Assembly (NCBI GenBank): GCA_946886805.1
Contig: CAMPJM010000015.1
Location: 1-20,416, forward strand
Length of the DNA stretch: 20,416 nt
Direction: 5' to 3'
Origin: an uncultured Flammeovirgaceae bacterium
Lineage (GTDB): Bacteria > Bacteroidota > Bacteroidia > Cytophagales > Cyclobacteriaceae
Of the stretch, positions 5,117 to 13,269 are shown in pieces; position 1 is the stretch's first letter, and every line of letters starts with the position of its first letter. The translations under genes were made by a program, and so were the position numbers. The notes below the pieces were generated by a model, which was not told where the DNA came from, made no database searches, and saw only the letters and a program-made list of their open reading frames with translations.

Positions 5117-5725
5117 ATGCAACGTGAAAAATATGACTTTGCCTTTACCTCTTCTTCCCTACGCTTAAACGAAATGGTATTGGTGGCGGGTCATATTTTA
5201 AATGATTCCGAAGTTGATTATGTAAATGAATTGGGAGCGGGTAAAAGCGCGACCGGAAAGCGGATCTTTAGAGAAGTCTCGAAAAGATTGACATTTCTTA
5301 ATCCTCAGCAAATGAAGCTCCTCGTTAATGGGAGTCTGGATGTACAGAAGCAATTGGCTTTTTATGCCGCCTGTAAATCTCATCTCTTTCTAAGGGACTT
5401 TGTGGTGGAGGTTTTAAGAGAAAAGTACCTGGTTTTCGATTATCAGGTAACTGAAGGGGATTATCTTTCTTTCGTACGGCGAAAGCAGGACTTACACCCA
5501 GAATTAGAAAGTTTAAGCGAAACATCAGTGAAAAAGATAAGACAGGTAACCTTTAAAATTCTCGAGCAAGCGGGGATCATCAATAGCGTAAAAGCTAAAG
5601 AGATTCAGCCGCAATTGCCAGAGTTGGATCTGGTAGATGCCATTACAACAGATTCCAAAGAATGGCTGAAGATATTTTTACTGAGTGATGCTGATATAGA
5701 AAATTTGAGCCCAACTAATGACTGA
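5117..5725 (+). CDS. brxA: BREX protein BrxA (DUF1819)
   Basis: 202 residues, the usual length for BrxA. The family start is recognisable (YDFAFTSSSLRLNEMVLVAG), followed by a segment with repeated basic and hydrophobic helices (KRIFREVSKRLTFLN; AFYAACKSHLFLRDFVVEVL) and the late SVKKIRQVTFKILEQAG region. BrxA is a small helical DNA-binding protein required for type 1 BREX in several systems; its exact job is not settled. It is the first gene of the operon. Its last 8 bases (ATGACTGA) contain the brxB start, so translation is probably coupled. No Shine-Dalgarno sequence precedes the ATG, as expected in Bacteroidota. Confidence 0.9.
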   Translation: MQREKYDFAFTSSSLRLNEMVLVAGHILNDSEVDYVNELGAGKSATGKRIFREVSKRLTFLNPQQMKLLVNGSLDVQKQLAFYAACKSHLFLRDFVVEVLREKYLVFDYQVTEGDYLSFVRRKQDLHPELESLSETSVKKIRQVTFKILEQAGIINSVKAKEIQPQLPELDLVDAITTDSKEWLKIFLLSDADIENLSPTND

Positions 5726-6296
5726 TATAACCTATAAGTTTGATCATCTTTTTAAAATTATTTCTTCCCCCGGTTTTCTGAACAAACAGAGCCTTGGCGG
5801 GGAAATCCCCTTTTTTGTTTCTGCTTATGATCCCGCAGACGAGATTAGGATCTCTGAGGCAATAAGGTTGTTGAAGAATAAGCTTGGAACTCATGGAGTG
5901 CCGGTGCTGGAGCTCGATCTATACGACATTGCCTGTTCTATACTTGAGGAAAAAGGCGGAATGGAGCGAATGTTTAGGGTAGAAAAAAAGAAATCAAAAG
6001 AGAAGTTCCTTCGGGCATTGCAGTCCAGCCTTAATATTCATCAGGTTTTAATGCCGCACATTAAGGAACTCATTGAGAATTCAGACGCAAAAGTTTACTT
6101 CCTTACCGGAATTGGGGCCTGCTATCCGTTCATCAGGTCGCATAATGTACTGAACAACCTTCAGAACATAGCGAAGGATTCACCTACCGTCGCATTTTTT
6201 CCGGGGGAATATAACGGCCATTCACTTAATCTTTTCGGATTACTAAAAGACGACAATTATTACAGAGCATTTAACATTGATTCTATTAAAGCATAG
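5718..6296 (+). CDS. brxB: BREX protein BrxB (DUF1788)
   Basis: 192 residues, matching the family size. Diagnostic segments are IPFFVSAYDP near residue 30, FLTGIGACYPFIRSHNVLNN at about 134-153, and FFPGEYNGHSLNLFGLL at about 168-184. BrxB is a core component of type 1 BREX with no known catalytic motif, thought to act in the complex with PglZ and PglX. It overlaps brxA by 8 bp and is followed by brxC after 2 bp. Confidence 0.9.
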   Translation: MTDITYKFDHLFKIISSPGFLNKQSLGGEIPFFVSAYDPADEIRISEAIRLLKNKLGTHGVPVLELDLYDIACSILEEKGGMERMFRVEKKKSKEKFLRALQSSLNIHQVLMPHIKELIENSDAKVYFLTGIGACYPFIRSHNVLNNLQNIAKDSPTVAFFPGEYNGHSLNLFGLLKDDNYYRAFNIDSIKA

Positions 6297-6298
6297 TT

Positions 6299-9200
6299 AT
6301 GACGATCAGAGAATACTTTAAGAAAGATATAAACCGAAATATTGAAACCGTCATTAAAGCAGATGACCGGGAGAATATTTCTACCGAGGTTGCAGAATAT
6401 GTAATCACTAATGAGATTGCAAAAAAGATCAGAAATCTTTTTGATGCTTACACCAACTACAGGGGAGCAAACGGGGTATGGATTTCAGGTTTCTTCGGAA
6501 GTGGTAAATCCCACCTGCTCAAGATTCTTTCTTATGTTTTAGAGAACAAGGAAGTCGATGGCTATAAATGTGGGGAAATTTTCGCCGAAATGATAGAAGG
6601 CGATGAGATCCTGAAAGGGGACGTAGAGAAGGCAACGAAAATACCTTCAGAAGCTATTTTATTCAATATAGACCAGCAGGCTCAAATTACTTCAAAAGCC
6701 GATGAAAATGCCATTCTATCGGTATTCTATAAAGTGTTTTTTGACCATTTAGGCTACTATGGTTACCAACCACACGTGGCTGAATTTGAAATGTGGCTGG
6801 ATAAGCAAGATAAATATGATAGGTTCAAGTTTCTGTTCAGCGAAAAACACGGGCAATCCTGGGAAGAAGTTAAAGTTGATTATTTTGATCCCTTAGTGAC
6901 TGATAGCATTGCTGAAGTGCTGGGAGAGATTTTCGGAATGGACGCTTCTAAATATGAGGATATCCTCGACGAGATTGAAGACCGTCAAAAGCAGTCTATA
7001 GAAGATTTCAGCAACAGGGTGAATGATTATATTAAAACCAAACCCGCAGGCTTCCGGCTTAACTTCTTTGTAGATGAAGTGGGCCAGTATATCAGTGATA
7101 ACACAAAACTGATGCTTAACCTGCAGACTATAGCTGAATCACTGGCGACCATTACCAAAGGCCGATCCTGGATCCTGGTGACTTCCCAGGAAGATATGGA
7201 GAAGGTTATAGGGGATATGACTAAGCAGCAAGAGAACGATTTCTCCCGAATTCAAGCCCGTTTTATGCTGAAAATTCCACTTACATCTGCCAATGTAGAC
7301 GAGGTGATCGAGAAGAGGTTGCTTAAAAAAGAAGAAGATGCACAGAAGCATTTAATTTCGGTTTATAAAAAAGAAAGTGCTCACTTGGATACATTACTTT
7401 CTTTCTCCGAGGCAGGGGTGCAATTTAAAGGCTATAAAGGTGAGGATGACTTTGCCAATAAATACCCCTTTGTGCCTTATCAATTTGATCTGTTTCAGCA
7501 GTGCAGAAGGGCTTTATCTGCCCACAACGCTTTTCAGGGAAAACATTCCTCAGTCGGGGAACGTTCTATGCTGGGAGTTTTTCAGCAGGTGATCCAAAAG
7601 ATCGAGGATCAGGATGATCGTACGCTGGTAAGTTTTGATAAAATGTACAGCGGAATTAAAAATGAGTTGCGGGGAGAGGTGCAACAGTCAATTATATTGG
7701 CTGAAAGAAATCTTGACAATCCCTTTGCAGTGCAGGTGTTAAAAGCGTTGTTCTTGGTAAAATACTTCGGCAATTTTAAGACCACCAAAAGAAATATTTC
7801 GGTCCTTATGCTAAATAGTATAGATGTGGACCTGAAGCAGCACGAACAAAAGATCGATGAAGCTTTAAACAAACTGGAAAACCAGAGTTATATCCAGAGA
7901 AATGGGGAAATCTACGAATTCCTTACCGATGATGAAAAGGACGTCGAACAGGAGGTCAAAAACACGGATATTGATGAACAGGCAGTGCCGCAATTACTTC
8001 GTGAGATTCTGTTTGATGAAATAATCCAGATGAACAGGATTAAATTCCTGGAGAATAAACATGACTACGAATTCACCAGCAAGATCGACGGGAATGTTAT
8101 GGGTCGGGAGAAGGAGCTGGAGATAGAAATCATTACCGAAAATTATTCTGAATATGAGAATACAAGCTTCTTGCAGTCCCAGACAATGGGAAGTACAGGA
8201 ATGAAGTTGGTATTACCGCAGGATGCTACTTTTATTAAGGATGTGAGGATGTACCTCAAAACGGATAAGTACATTAAGCAAAATCGCTCTACCTCAAATC
8301 GACCTGAAGTTAAACGTATTCACCAGGAGAAAAGCCTTCAGAATGTGGAGCGTAAACGGGATCTTAAATTGCAGGCGGATAGGTTGCTTTCTGAAGCTAC
8401 GGTTTACTTAAACGGGAGCAAGCACGAAATGTCTGCCACTTCAGATGGAAAGACAAGGGTGGTTAAAGCTTTCCAGGACCTGGTGAAGGTTGTCTACCCC
8501 AATCTCAGAATGCTGCCGAACATTCACTTTTCTGAAGAAACCATTAAAAATGTGGTGCGCAACCGACAGGATGAACTTTTTCAAGGTGATGATAGTACAA
8601 TGTCTCAGGCAGAGAGCCAGGTAAACAGTTTTGTACTGCGCAGAAAAAATAATTCTGAACGCACGTCTTTACAGGATGTGAGGGATGAATTTATGAAAAG
8701 ACCCTACGGCTGGTACCCCAACGCAATCTGGACAATAATTGCCATGCTTTATAAACGCGGAAAACTGGAGCTGAAGCAGGGACCTGATTCCCTGGAAGAC
8801 GAGAACGTTATCCAGGCCTTGCTGAATAGTTCGTATCACAGCAATGTGTTATTGGTACAGCAGGAAGAAATAGATCCCCGACAGGTTCGGGAAGTGAAAA
8901 AAGTGTTTTCTGAAGCCTTTGATGAAACCTGTCCTTCCAATGATCCTAAGGAAGTAGCAAAAGCTTTTAAGGAGAAGCTAAATCATTTGTTGACGGAAGT
9001 AAGCCAATTGCTGCTGAATAAATCCCAGTATCCTTTCCTGGAGACGCTGAAACCTTTGGCTGAAAACCTGAAGCGGTGGAAAGACAGAGAAACCACATGG
9101 TTCATTACAAACCTGAAGGATTATGAAGATGAACTCCTGGACACAAAAGAAGACCTGCTGGACCCTATCCGAAGGTTTATGAATGGGGAACAGAAGAACA

Positions 9201-9805
9201 TTTATGATGAAGTGCGGAATATTTTATCTGCAGACACCTCCAACTTCATTTATGTAGATGGGAATGAATTGGATGTGATGAACCAATTGGTGCAGGATAA
9301 AAAGCCGTATTCAGGAAATTCTATAAAAGAAGCCAAACAGGCTAAAGATAAATTTCTTGAGAAGCTGTTGAAATCTTTGGAGGTAGAAAAAGAGAAAACT
9401 CTGGAGGTAATAGATAAGAGCATAAAGGAATTTCAAACCAATGAAGACTTTCTGAAACTCGGAGAAGAAGAGCAAGAAGAAGTATTGGCTCCATTTCAAA
9501 GATATCGGGAGCAGGTAAAGAGCCTGCGGTATATCTCACAGATTCGCGACGTAAAGCACAGGGTTCAGGACCAATTAATAGTTCAGCAGCTAAGTGTGAT
9601 AATGAATTTGGTCGAGCCTGATGAACCGCAAGATGACGATAAGCCGAGAGAACCTAATCCTCCCCATTATATAAGAAGGTCTGAGGTTAGAGTTTCCTAC
9701 CAAAAAAAGGAATTACGGAGTACTGAAGATGTAGATGAGTATGTCGAAGCTTTACGGAAGAGTTTAAACGAACAGATCAATCAGAATAGAAGAATAAGAC
9801 TATAA
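6299..9805 (+). CDS. brxC: BREX ATPase BrxC
   Basis: 1168 residues, near the ~1200 usual for BrxC/PglY. The AAA+ type ATPase core is intact. Walker A is GFFGSGKS (residues 64-71). Walker B is RLNFFVDEVGQYI (D259, E260). A sensor-like strand WILVTSQEDM lies at 291-300. The C-terminal half is a long helical region, with charged coiled-coil-like stretches around residues 1015-1080 (KAKDKFLEKLLKSLEVEKEK and following). BrxC is essential for BREX defence, and the ATPase is thought to power or gate the complex. Its stop codon overlaps the pglX start in TAATG, so pglX translation probably depends on termination here. I see no frameshift over the whole length. Confidence 0.93.
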   Translation: MTIREYFKKDINRNIETVIKADDRENISTEVAEYVITNEIAKKIRNLFDAYTNYRGANGVWISGFFGSGKSHLLKILSYVLENKEVDGYKCGEIFAEMIEGDEILKGDVEKATKIPSEAILFNIDQQAQITSKADENAILSVFYKVFFDHLGYYGYQPHVAEFEMWLDKQDKYDRFKFLFSEKHGQSWEEVKVDYFDPLVTDSIAEVLGEIFGMDASKYEDILDEIEDRQKQSIEDFSNRVNDYIKTKPAGFRLNFFVDEVGQYISDNTKLMLNLQTIAESLATITKGRSWILVTSQEDMEKVIGDMTKQQENDFSRIQARFMLKIPLTSANVDEVIEKRLLKKEEDAQKHLISVYKKESAHLDTLLSFSEAGVQFKGYKGEDDFANKYPFVPYQFDLFQQCRRALSAHNAFQGKHSSVGERSMLGVFQQVIQKIEDQDDRTLVSFDKMYSGIKNELRGEVQQSIILAERNLDNPFAVQVLKALFLVKYFGNFKTTKRNISVLMLNSIDVDLKQHEQKIDEALNKLENQSYIQRNGEIYEFLTDDEKDVEQEVKNTDIDEQAVPQLLREILFDEIIQMNRIKFLENKHDYEFTSKIDGNVMGREKELEIEIITENYSEYENTSFLQSQTMGSTGMKLVLPQDATFIKDVRMYLKTDKYIKQNRSTSNRPEVKRIHQEKSLQNVERKRDLKLQADRLLSEATVYLNGSKHEMSATSDGKTRVVKAFQDLVKVVYPNLRMLPNIHFSEETIKNVVRNRQDELFQGDDSTMSQAESQVNSFVLRRKNNSERTSLQDVRDEFMKRPYGWYPNAIWTIIAMLYKRGKLELKQGPDSLEDENVIQALLNSSYHSNVLLVQQEEIDPRQVREVKKVFSEAFDETCPSNDPKEVAKAFKEKLNHLLTEVSQLLLNKSQYPFLETLKPLAENLKRWKDRETTWFITNLKDYEDELLDTKEDLLDPIRRFMNGEQKNIYDEVRNILSADTSNFIYVDGNELDVMNQLVQDKKPYSGNSIKEAKQAKDKFLEKLLKSLEVEKEKTLEVIDKSIKEFQTNEDFLKLGEEEQEEVLAPFQRYREQVKSLRYISQIRDVKHRVQDQLIVQQLSVIMNLVEPDEPQDDDKPREPNPPHYIRRSEVRVSYQKKELRSTEDVDEYVEALRKSLNEQINQNRRIRL

Positions 9806-12800
9806 TGAATACAAACAGATTAAAAAGGTTTGCACAGGAAGCGCGGGTAAAATTACTGGACCAGGTGAATTCCCGGCTGGAACTGATTTTAAATACAGAT
9901 TCTGCCGAACTTAGGGAAAAAGCAGCTTCGGTGCAGCAGTTGAAAGAGGCAATTAAGAGCAGCTCCAGAGAACAGGTGGTGGATAAGGTGGCTTATACCT
10001 GGTTCAACCGCTTAATGGCGTTACGATTTATGGACGTGAACGATTACCAGCCCTTAAAACTGAAGATAATTACGCCCAAAGAAGGTTATACCCTGTCCGA
10101 GATTCTGGAAGATACTAACAAAGGTCAAATCCCAGAAGAACTTCCGGTAAATAAGCAGAAGATTAATGACCTGCTGAACGGTAAGATTCCCAGCAGTAAT
10201 GCGCAGAATGAGATCTATAAAGAACTTCTTATAGGTGCTTGTAACCATCTGCACTCGGTATTTCCATTCCTTTTTGAAAAAATTAATGACTACACGGAGT
10301 TGCTGCTGCCGAGTGATCTTACCAGTGAATTTTCCATCATCAATGATTTTGTAGAGGGAATTCAGGAGGAGGATTGTCAGGAAGTGGAGGTTATTGGCTG
10401 GCTCTATCAATTTTATATATCTGAAAAAAAGGATGAATTAATTAATGCAAAAAAAAGATATAAAGCTGATGAAATAGCTCCTGTTACCCAGTTGTTTACT
10501 CCAAAATGGATTGTTCAATATATGGTGGAAAATTCTTTAGGACAAATTTGGAAAGAAGCTAAACCGAATACAAAATTGACAAATTCGTTAGAGTTTTTTA
10601 TTCAAAATAAGGGTGCCGAGTTGCCATCAAGAAAAAGCAATATTGAGGAAATAACTTTCTTCGATCCTTGTGTTGGCTCAGGACATATTTTATCTTATGC
10701 CTTTGATCTCTTCTACAAAATGTATGAGGAAGAAGGTTATAATCCATCGGAAATTCCAGAACTTATCTTGACTAAGAACTTGTTCGGAATTGATATAGAT
10801 GATCGCGCTGCTCAACTTGCATCGTTTACTCTGATGATAAAAGGAAGGAAGTATCATAGGCGTTTCTTCAAAAAAGGAGTAATTCCAAAAATCACATCTT
10901 TTCAAAATGTAGATTCAGATCCTAAATTTCGAAACGCAAAAGTCTTAGGCTCACTCATTAAAGTTTCCAAACAAGAAGTAGATGACATAACAATAGAGAA
11001 AGAATCTCTTTTTGTAGAAAAACAAAGAAGTCATAAAATGCAAGCACAACTTCTTGCAAGCCGATATGACGTAGTGGTCACCAATCCACCTTATCTTAAT
11101 TCTTCTTACATGGAGGGAACTCTGAAGAATTTTATTGATAAAGAATATAAGGAGACAAAGGCGGATTTGTTTGCTTGTTTTATAATCCAAGCATCAAACC
11201 TGACAAAATCTGATGGTTTGGTAGGATTTATTTGTCCATATGTCTGGATGTTTATTAGATCATATGAATCTTTACGGGAATTTTTACTGTCTAATACAAC
11301 TATTTCATCTCTTGTTCAATTAGAATATAACGCATTCGGACCGGCTGTTGTTCCAATTGCAACATTTGTGTTTAGAAACAGACACAATAATAATTTAACA
11401 GGATCCTATATTCGACTGTCTGAATTTAAAGGCATCGATAATCAAGCCCCGAGAACTTTAGAAGCAATACATAGAACTGACTGTAAATGGTTATATCGTA
11501 TAAATCAAGAGGAATTTAAGAATATACCTGGAAGCCCAATAGCTTATTGGCTTTCAAATAAGGTTCTGGAATTGATAAAAAATAACGAACCACTATCTTC
11601 TATTACAGCTATAAAAAAAGGAATGGCTACTGGAGATAATTTAAGGTTCGTTCGAGAATGGTTTGAAGTTGAAATAAACGATTTTGGTTATGGATACAGC
11701 AGACAGGAAGCTAAAGACTCGCAAAAGAAGTGGTTTCCATATTCCAAAGGTGGTGGATTTAGAAAGTGGGCAGGTCATTATTCTGAAGTTGTTCTATGGC
11801 AAAATGATGGGGAAATCTTACGATCAAATCTTACTGCCGATGGTAAGAGAATCAGAGCAACAAATTTTAACTTAAATAATATTTTTAAGCCTTCCATAGC
11901 TTGGACAGTTATAACAAATATTGACCAATCTTTTAGAATATTTCCAGCAGGGTTTTTATATGACTCGGCAAGTGGTATTCTGCAAAGCGATCAACCTGAT
12001 GAAGATCTCCTTTACAAGCTTTTAGGATTCCTTAATTCAAAAATCACAAATCCAATATTGGCAGCTATTAATCCAACGATAAATCTTCTGCCTGGCTACC
12101 TCGGAAGTTTACCTGCTTTGATTAATGTTGATTCTAAGGTTGTAGATGCCGTTAAAAGGTGCGTAGATATAGCAATATTGGACTGGGATTCAAAAGAAAA
12201 ATCTTGGAACTTCAAGAAAAATGAACTGGTCCGGATTAAAAATGACAATTTGAAGGAAGCTTTTGAAGCGTATACTAATTTATGGACACTAAAATTGCTC
12301 GAATTAAAAAAGATTGAAGAAAACATAAACCAGTTATACTTAAAAGCCTATGATCTTGAGGGGGAATTCAATTCTAATTTAGATCTAAAAGAAGTTAACA
12401 TTCTTGAAGAAGAGGTTGTTATTAAAGAACAGCAAATTGTCTTTAATAAAAAAGAAGTGTTTGCTCAATTCATGTCCTATGCCGTCGGCTGTATGTTCGG
12501 CAGGTATTCTTTAGATAAAGAAGGAGTCATTTTAGCTAATAAAGGAGAATCACTTCGCGACTTCCTCGAAAAAATTCAAAACTCGAATTCTGTATCACTA
12601 AACCTTTCTGATCTTACGTTTGTTCCCGATGAGGATAATATTATTCCTGTCTTGGAGGATGAATGGTTTGAAGATGATATTGTCGGGCGATTCTTTGAAT
12701 TTCTCAAAGTTTCTTTCGGTAAGGCAAATTTCGACAAAAATCTCGCTTTTGTAGAAGAATGTATTGGTAAAGATGTACGGAAATATTTTGTCAAAGAATT

Positions 12801-13257
12801 TTATAAAGATCACCTCAAACGCTATAAAAAGCGACCTATCTACTGGATGTTTTCTTCTCCTAAAGGTTCCTTCAATGTATTAATTTATATGCAACGCTAC
12901 ACGCCAGATACACTTAACAACATCCTTAATGGGTATCTATTGGAGTACAAGGAGAAGATTAAGGCTCGTATTGAGCACCTGGATCACATTATAGAAACCG
13001 GCAGCTCCACAGAACAGACAAAAGCAGGAAAAGAGAAAGATAGGCTCAAGAAAATCATTCTTGAGCTCCAGGACTACGAGCGGGAAATTTTATACCCTTT
13101 GGCCACGGAACGTATCTCCATAGACCTGGATGACGGGGTGCTGGTTAATTACAATAAATTTGGACGGGCAATTCAAGAAGTGAAAGATTTGAGTGATAAA
13201 AAAGCGAAGAAGAAGGTGCGGAGATTTGATTGGATAGACACTACGCAAATCATCTAA
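9805..13257 (+). CDS. pglX: BREX adenine-specific DNA methyltransferase PglX
   Basis: 1150 residues, near the usual ~1200. The conserved entry TQLFTPKWIVQYMVENSLGQ lies at about residues 230-249. The S-adenosylmethionine motif FDPCVGSGH is at 286-294. The catalytic NPPY of N6-adenine methyltransferases is at 427-430. Target recognition should lie in the following 400-500 residues. PglX methylates a non-palindromic site to mark host DNA, and its target here cannot be read from sequence. Base composition is uneven. Sixty-base blocks I counted give 27/60 and 25/60 G+C near the start, 17-20/60 at 10441, 11101, 11881 and 12241, and 29/60 and 25/60 near the end. That suggests the catalytic/recognition core has a different history from the ends. 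Two A-tracts (7 and 8 bases) lie at the left transition. The reading frame is intact. Confidence 0.93.
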   Translation: MNTNRLKRFAQEARVKLLDQVNSRLELILNTDSAELREKAASVQQLKEAIKSSSREQVVDKVAYTWFNRLMALRFMDVNDYQPLKLKIITPKEGYTLSEILEDTNKGQIPEELPVNKQKINDLLNGKIPSSNAQNEIYKELLIGACNHLHSVFPFLFEKINDYTELLLPSDLTSEFSIINDFVEGIQEEDCQEVEVIGWLYQFYISEKKDELINAKKRYKADEIAPVTQLFTPKWIVQYMVENSLGQIWKEAKPNTKLTNSLEFFIQNKGAELPSRKSNIEEITFFDPCVGSGHILSYAFDLFYKMYEEEGYNPSEIPELILTKNLFGIDIDDRAAQLASFTLMIKGRKYHRRFFKKGVIPKITSFQNVDSDPKFRNAKVLGSLIKVSKQEVDDITIEKESLFVEKQRSHKMQAQLLASRYDVVVTNPPYLNSSYMEGTLKNFIDKEYKETKADLFACFIIQASNLTKSDGLVGFICPYVWMFIRSYESLREFLLSNTTISSLVQLEYNAFGPAVVPIATFVFRNRHNNNLTGSYIRLSEFKGIDNQAPRTLEAIHRTDCKWLYRINQEEFKNIPGSPIAYWLSNKVLELIKNNEPLSSITAIKKGMATGDNLRFVREWFEVEINDFGYGYSRQEAKDSQKKWFPYSKGGGFRKWAGHYSEVVLWQNDGEILRSNLTADGKRIRATNFNLNNIFKPSIAWTVITNIDQSFRIFPAGFLYDSASGILQSDQPDEDLLYKLLGFLNSKITNPILAAINPTINLLPGYLGSLPALINVDSKVVDAVKRCVDIAILDWDSKEKSWNFKKNELVRIKNDNLKEAFEAYTNLWTLKLLELKKIEENINQLYLKAYDLEGEFNSNLDLKEVNILEEEVVIKEQQIVFNKKEVFAQFMSYAVGCMFGRYSLDKEGVILANKGESLRDFLEKIQNSNSVSLNLSDLTFVPDEDNIIPVLEDEWFEDDIVGRFFEFLKVSFGKANFDKNLAFVEECIGKDVRKYFVKEFYKDHLKRYKKRPIYWMFSSPKGSFNVLIYMQRYTPDTLNNILNGYLLEYKEKIKARIEHLDHIIETGSSTEQTKAGKEKDRLKKIILELQDYEREILYPLATERISIDLDDGVLVNYNKFGRAIQEVKDLSDKKAKKKVRRFDWIDTTQII
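10424..10456 (+). repeat. Pair of poly-A tracts inside pglX
   Basis: A7 at 10424-10430 and A8 at 10449-10456, separated by 18 bp. Slippage in either would frameshift pglX before the methyltransferase motifs. The tracts are modest in length for phase variation. Confidence 0.4.
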
Positions 13258-13269
13258 TTTGAAGTTAAA

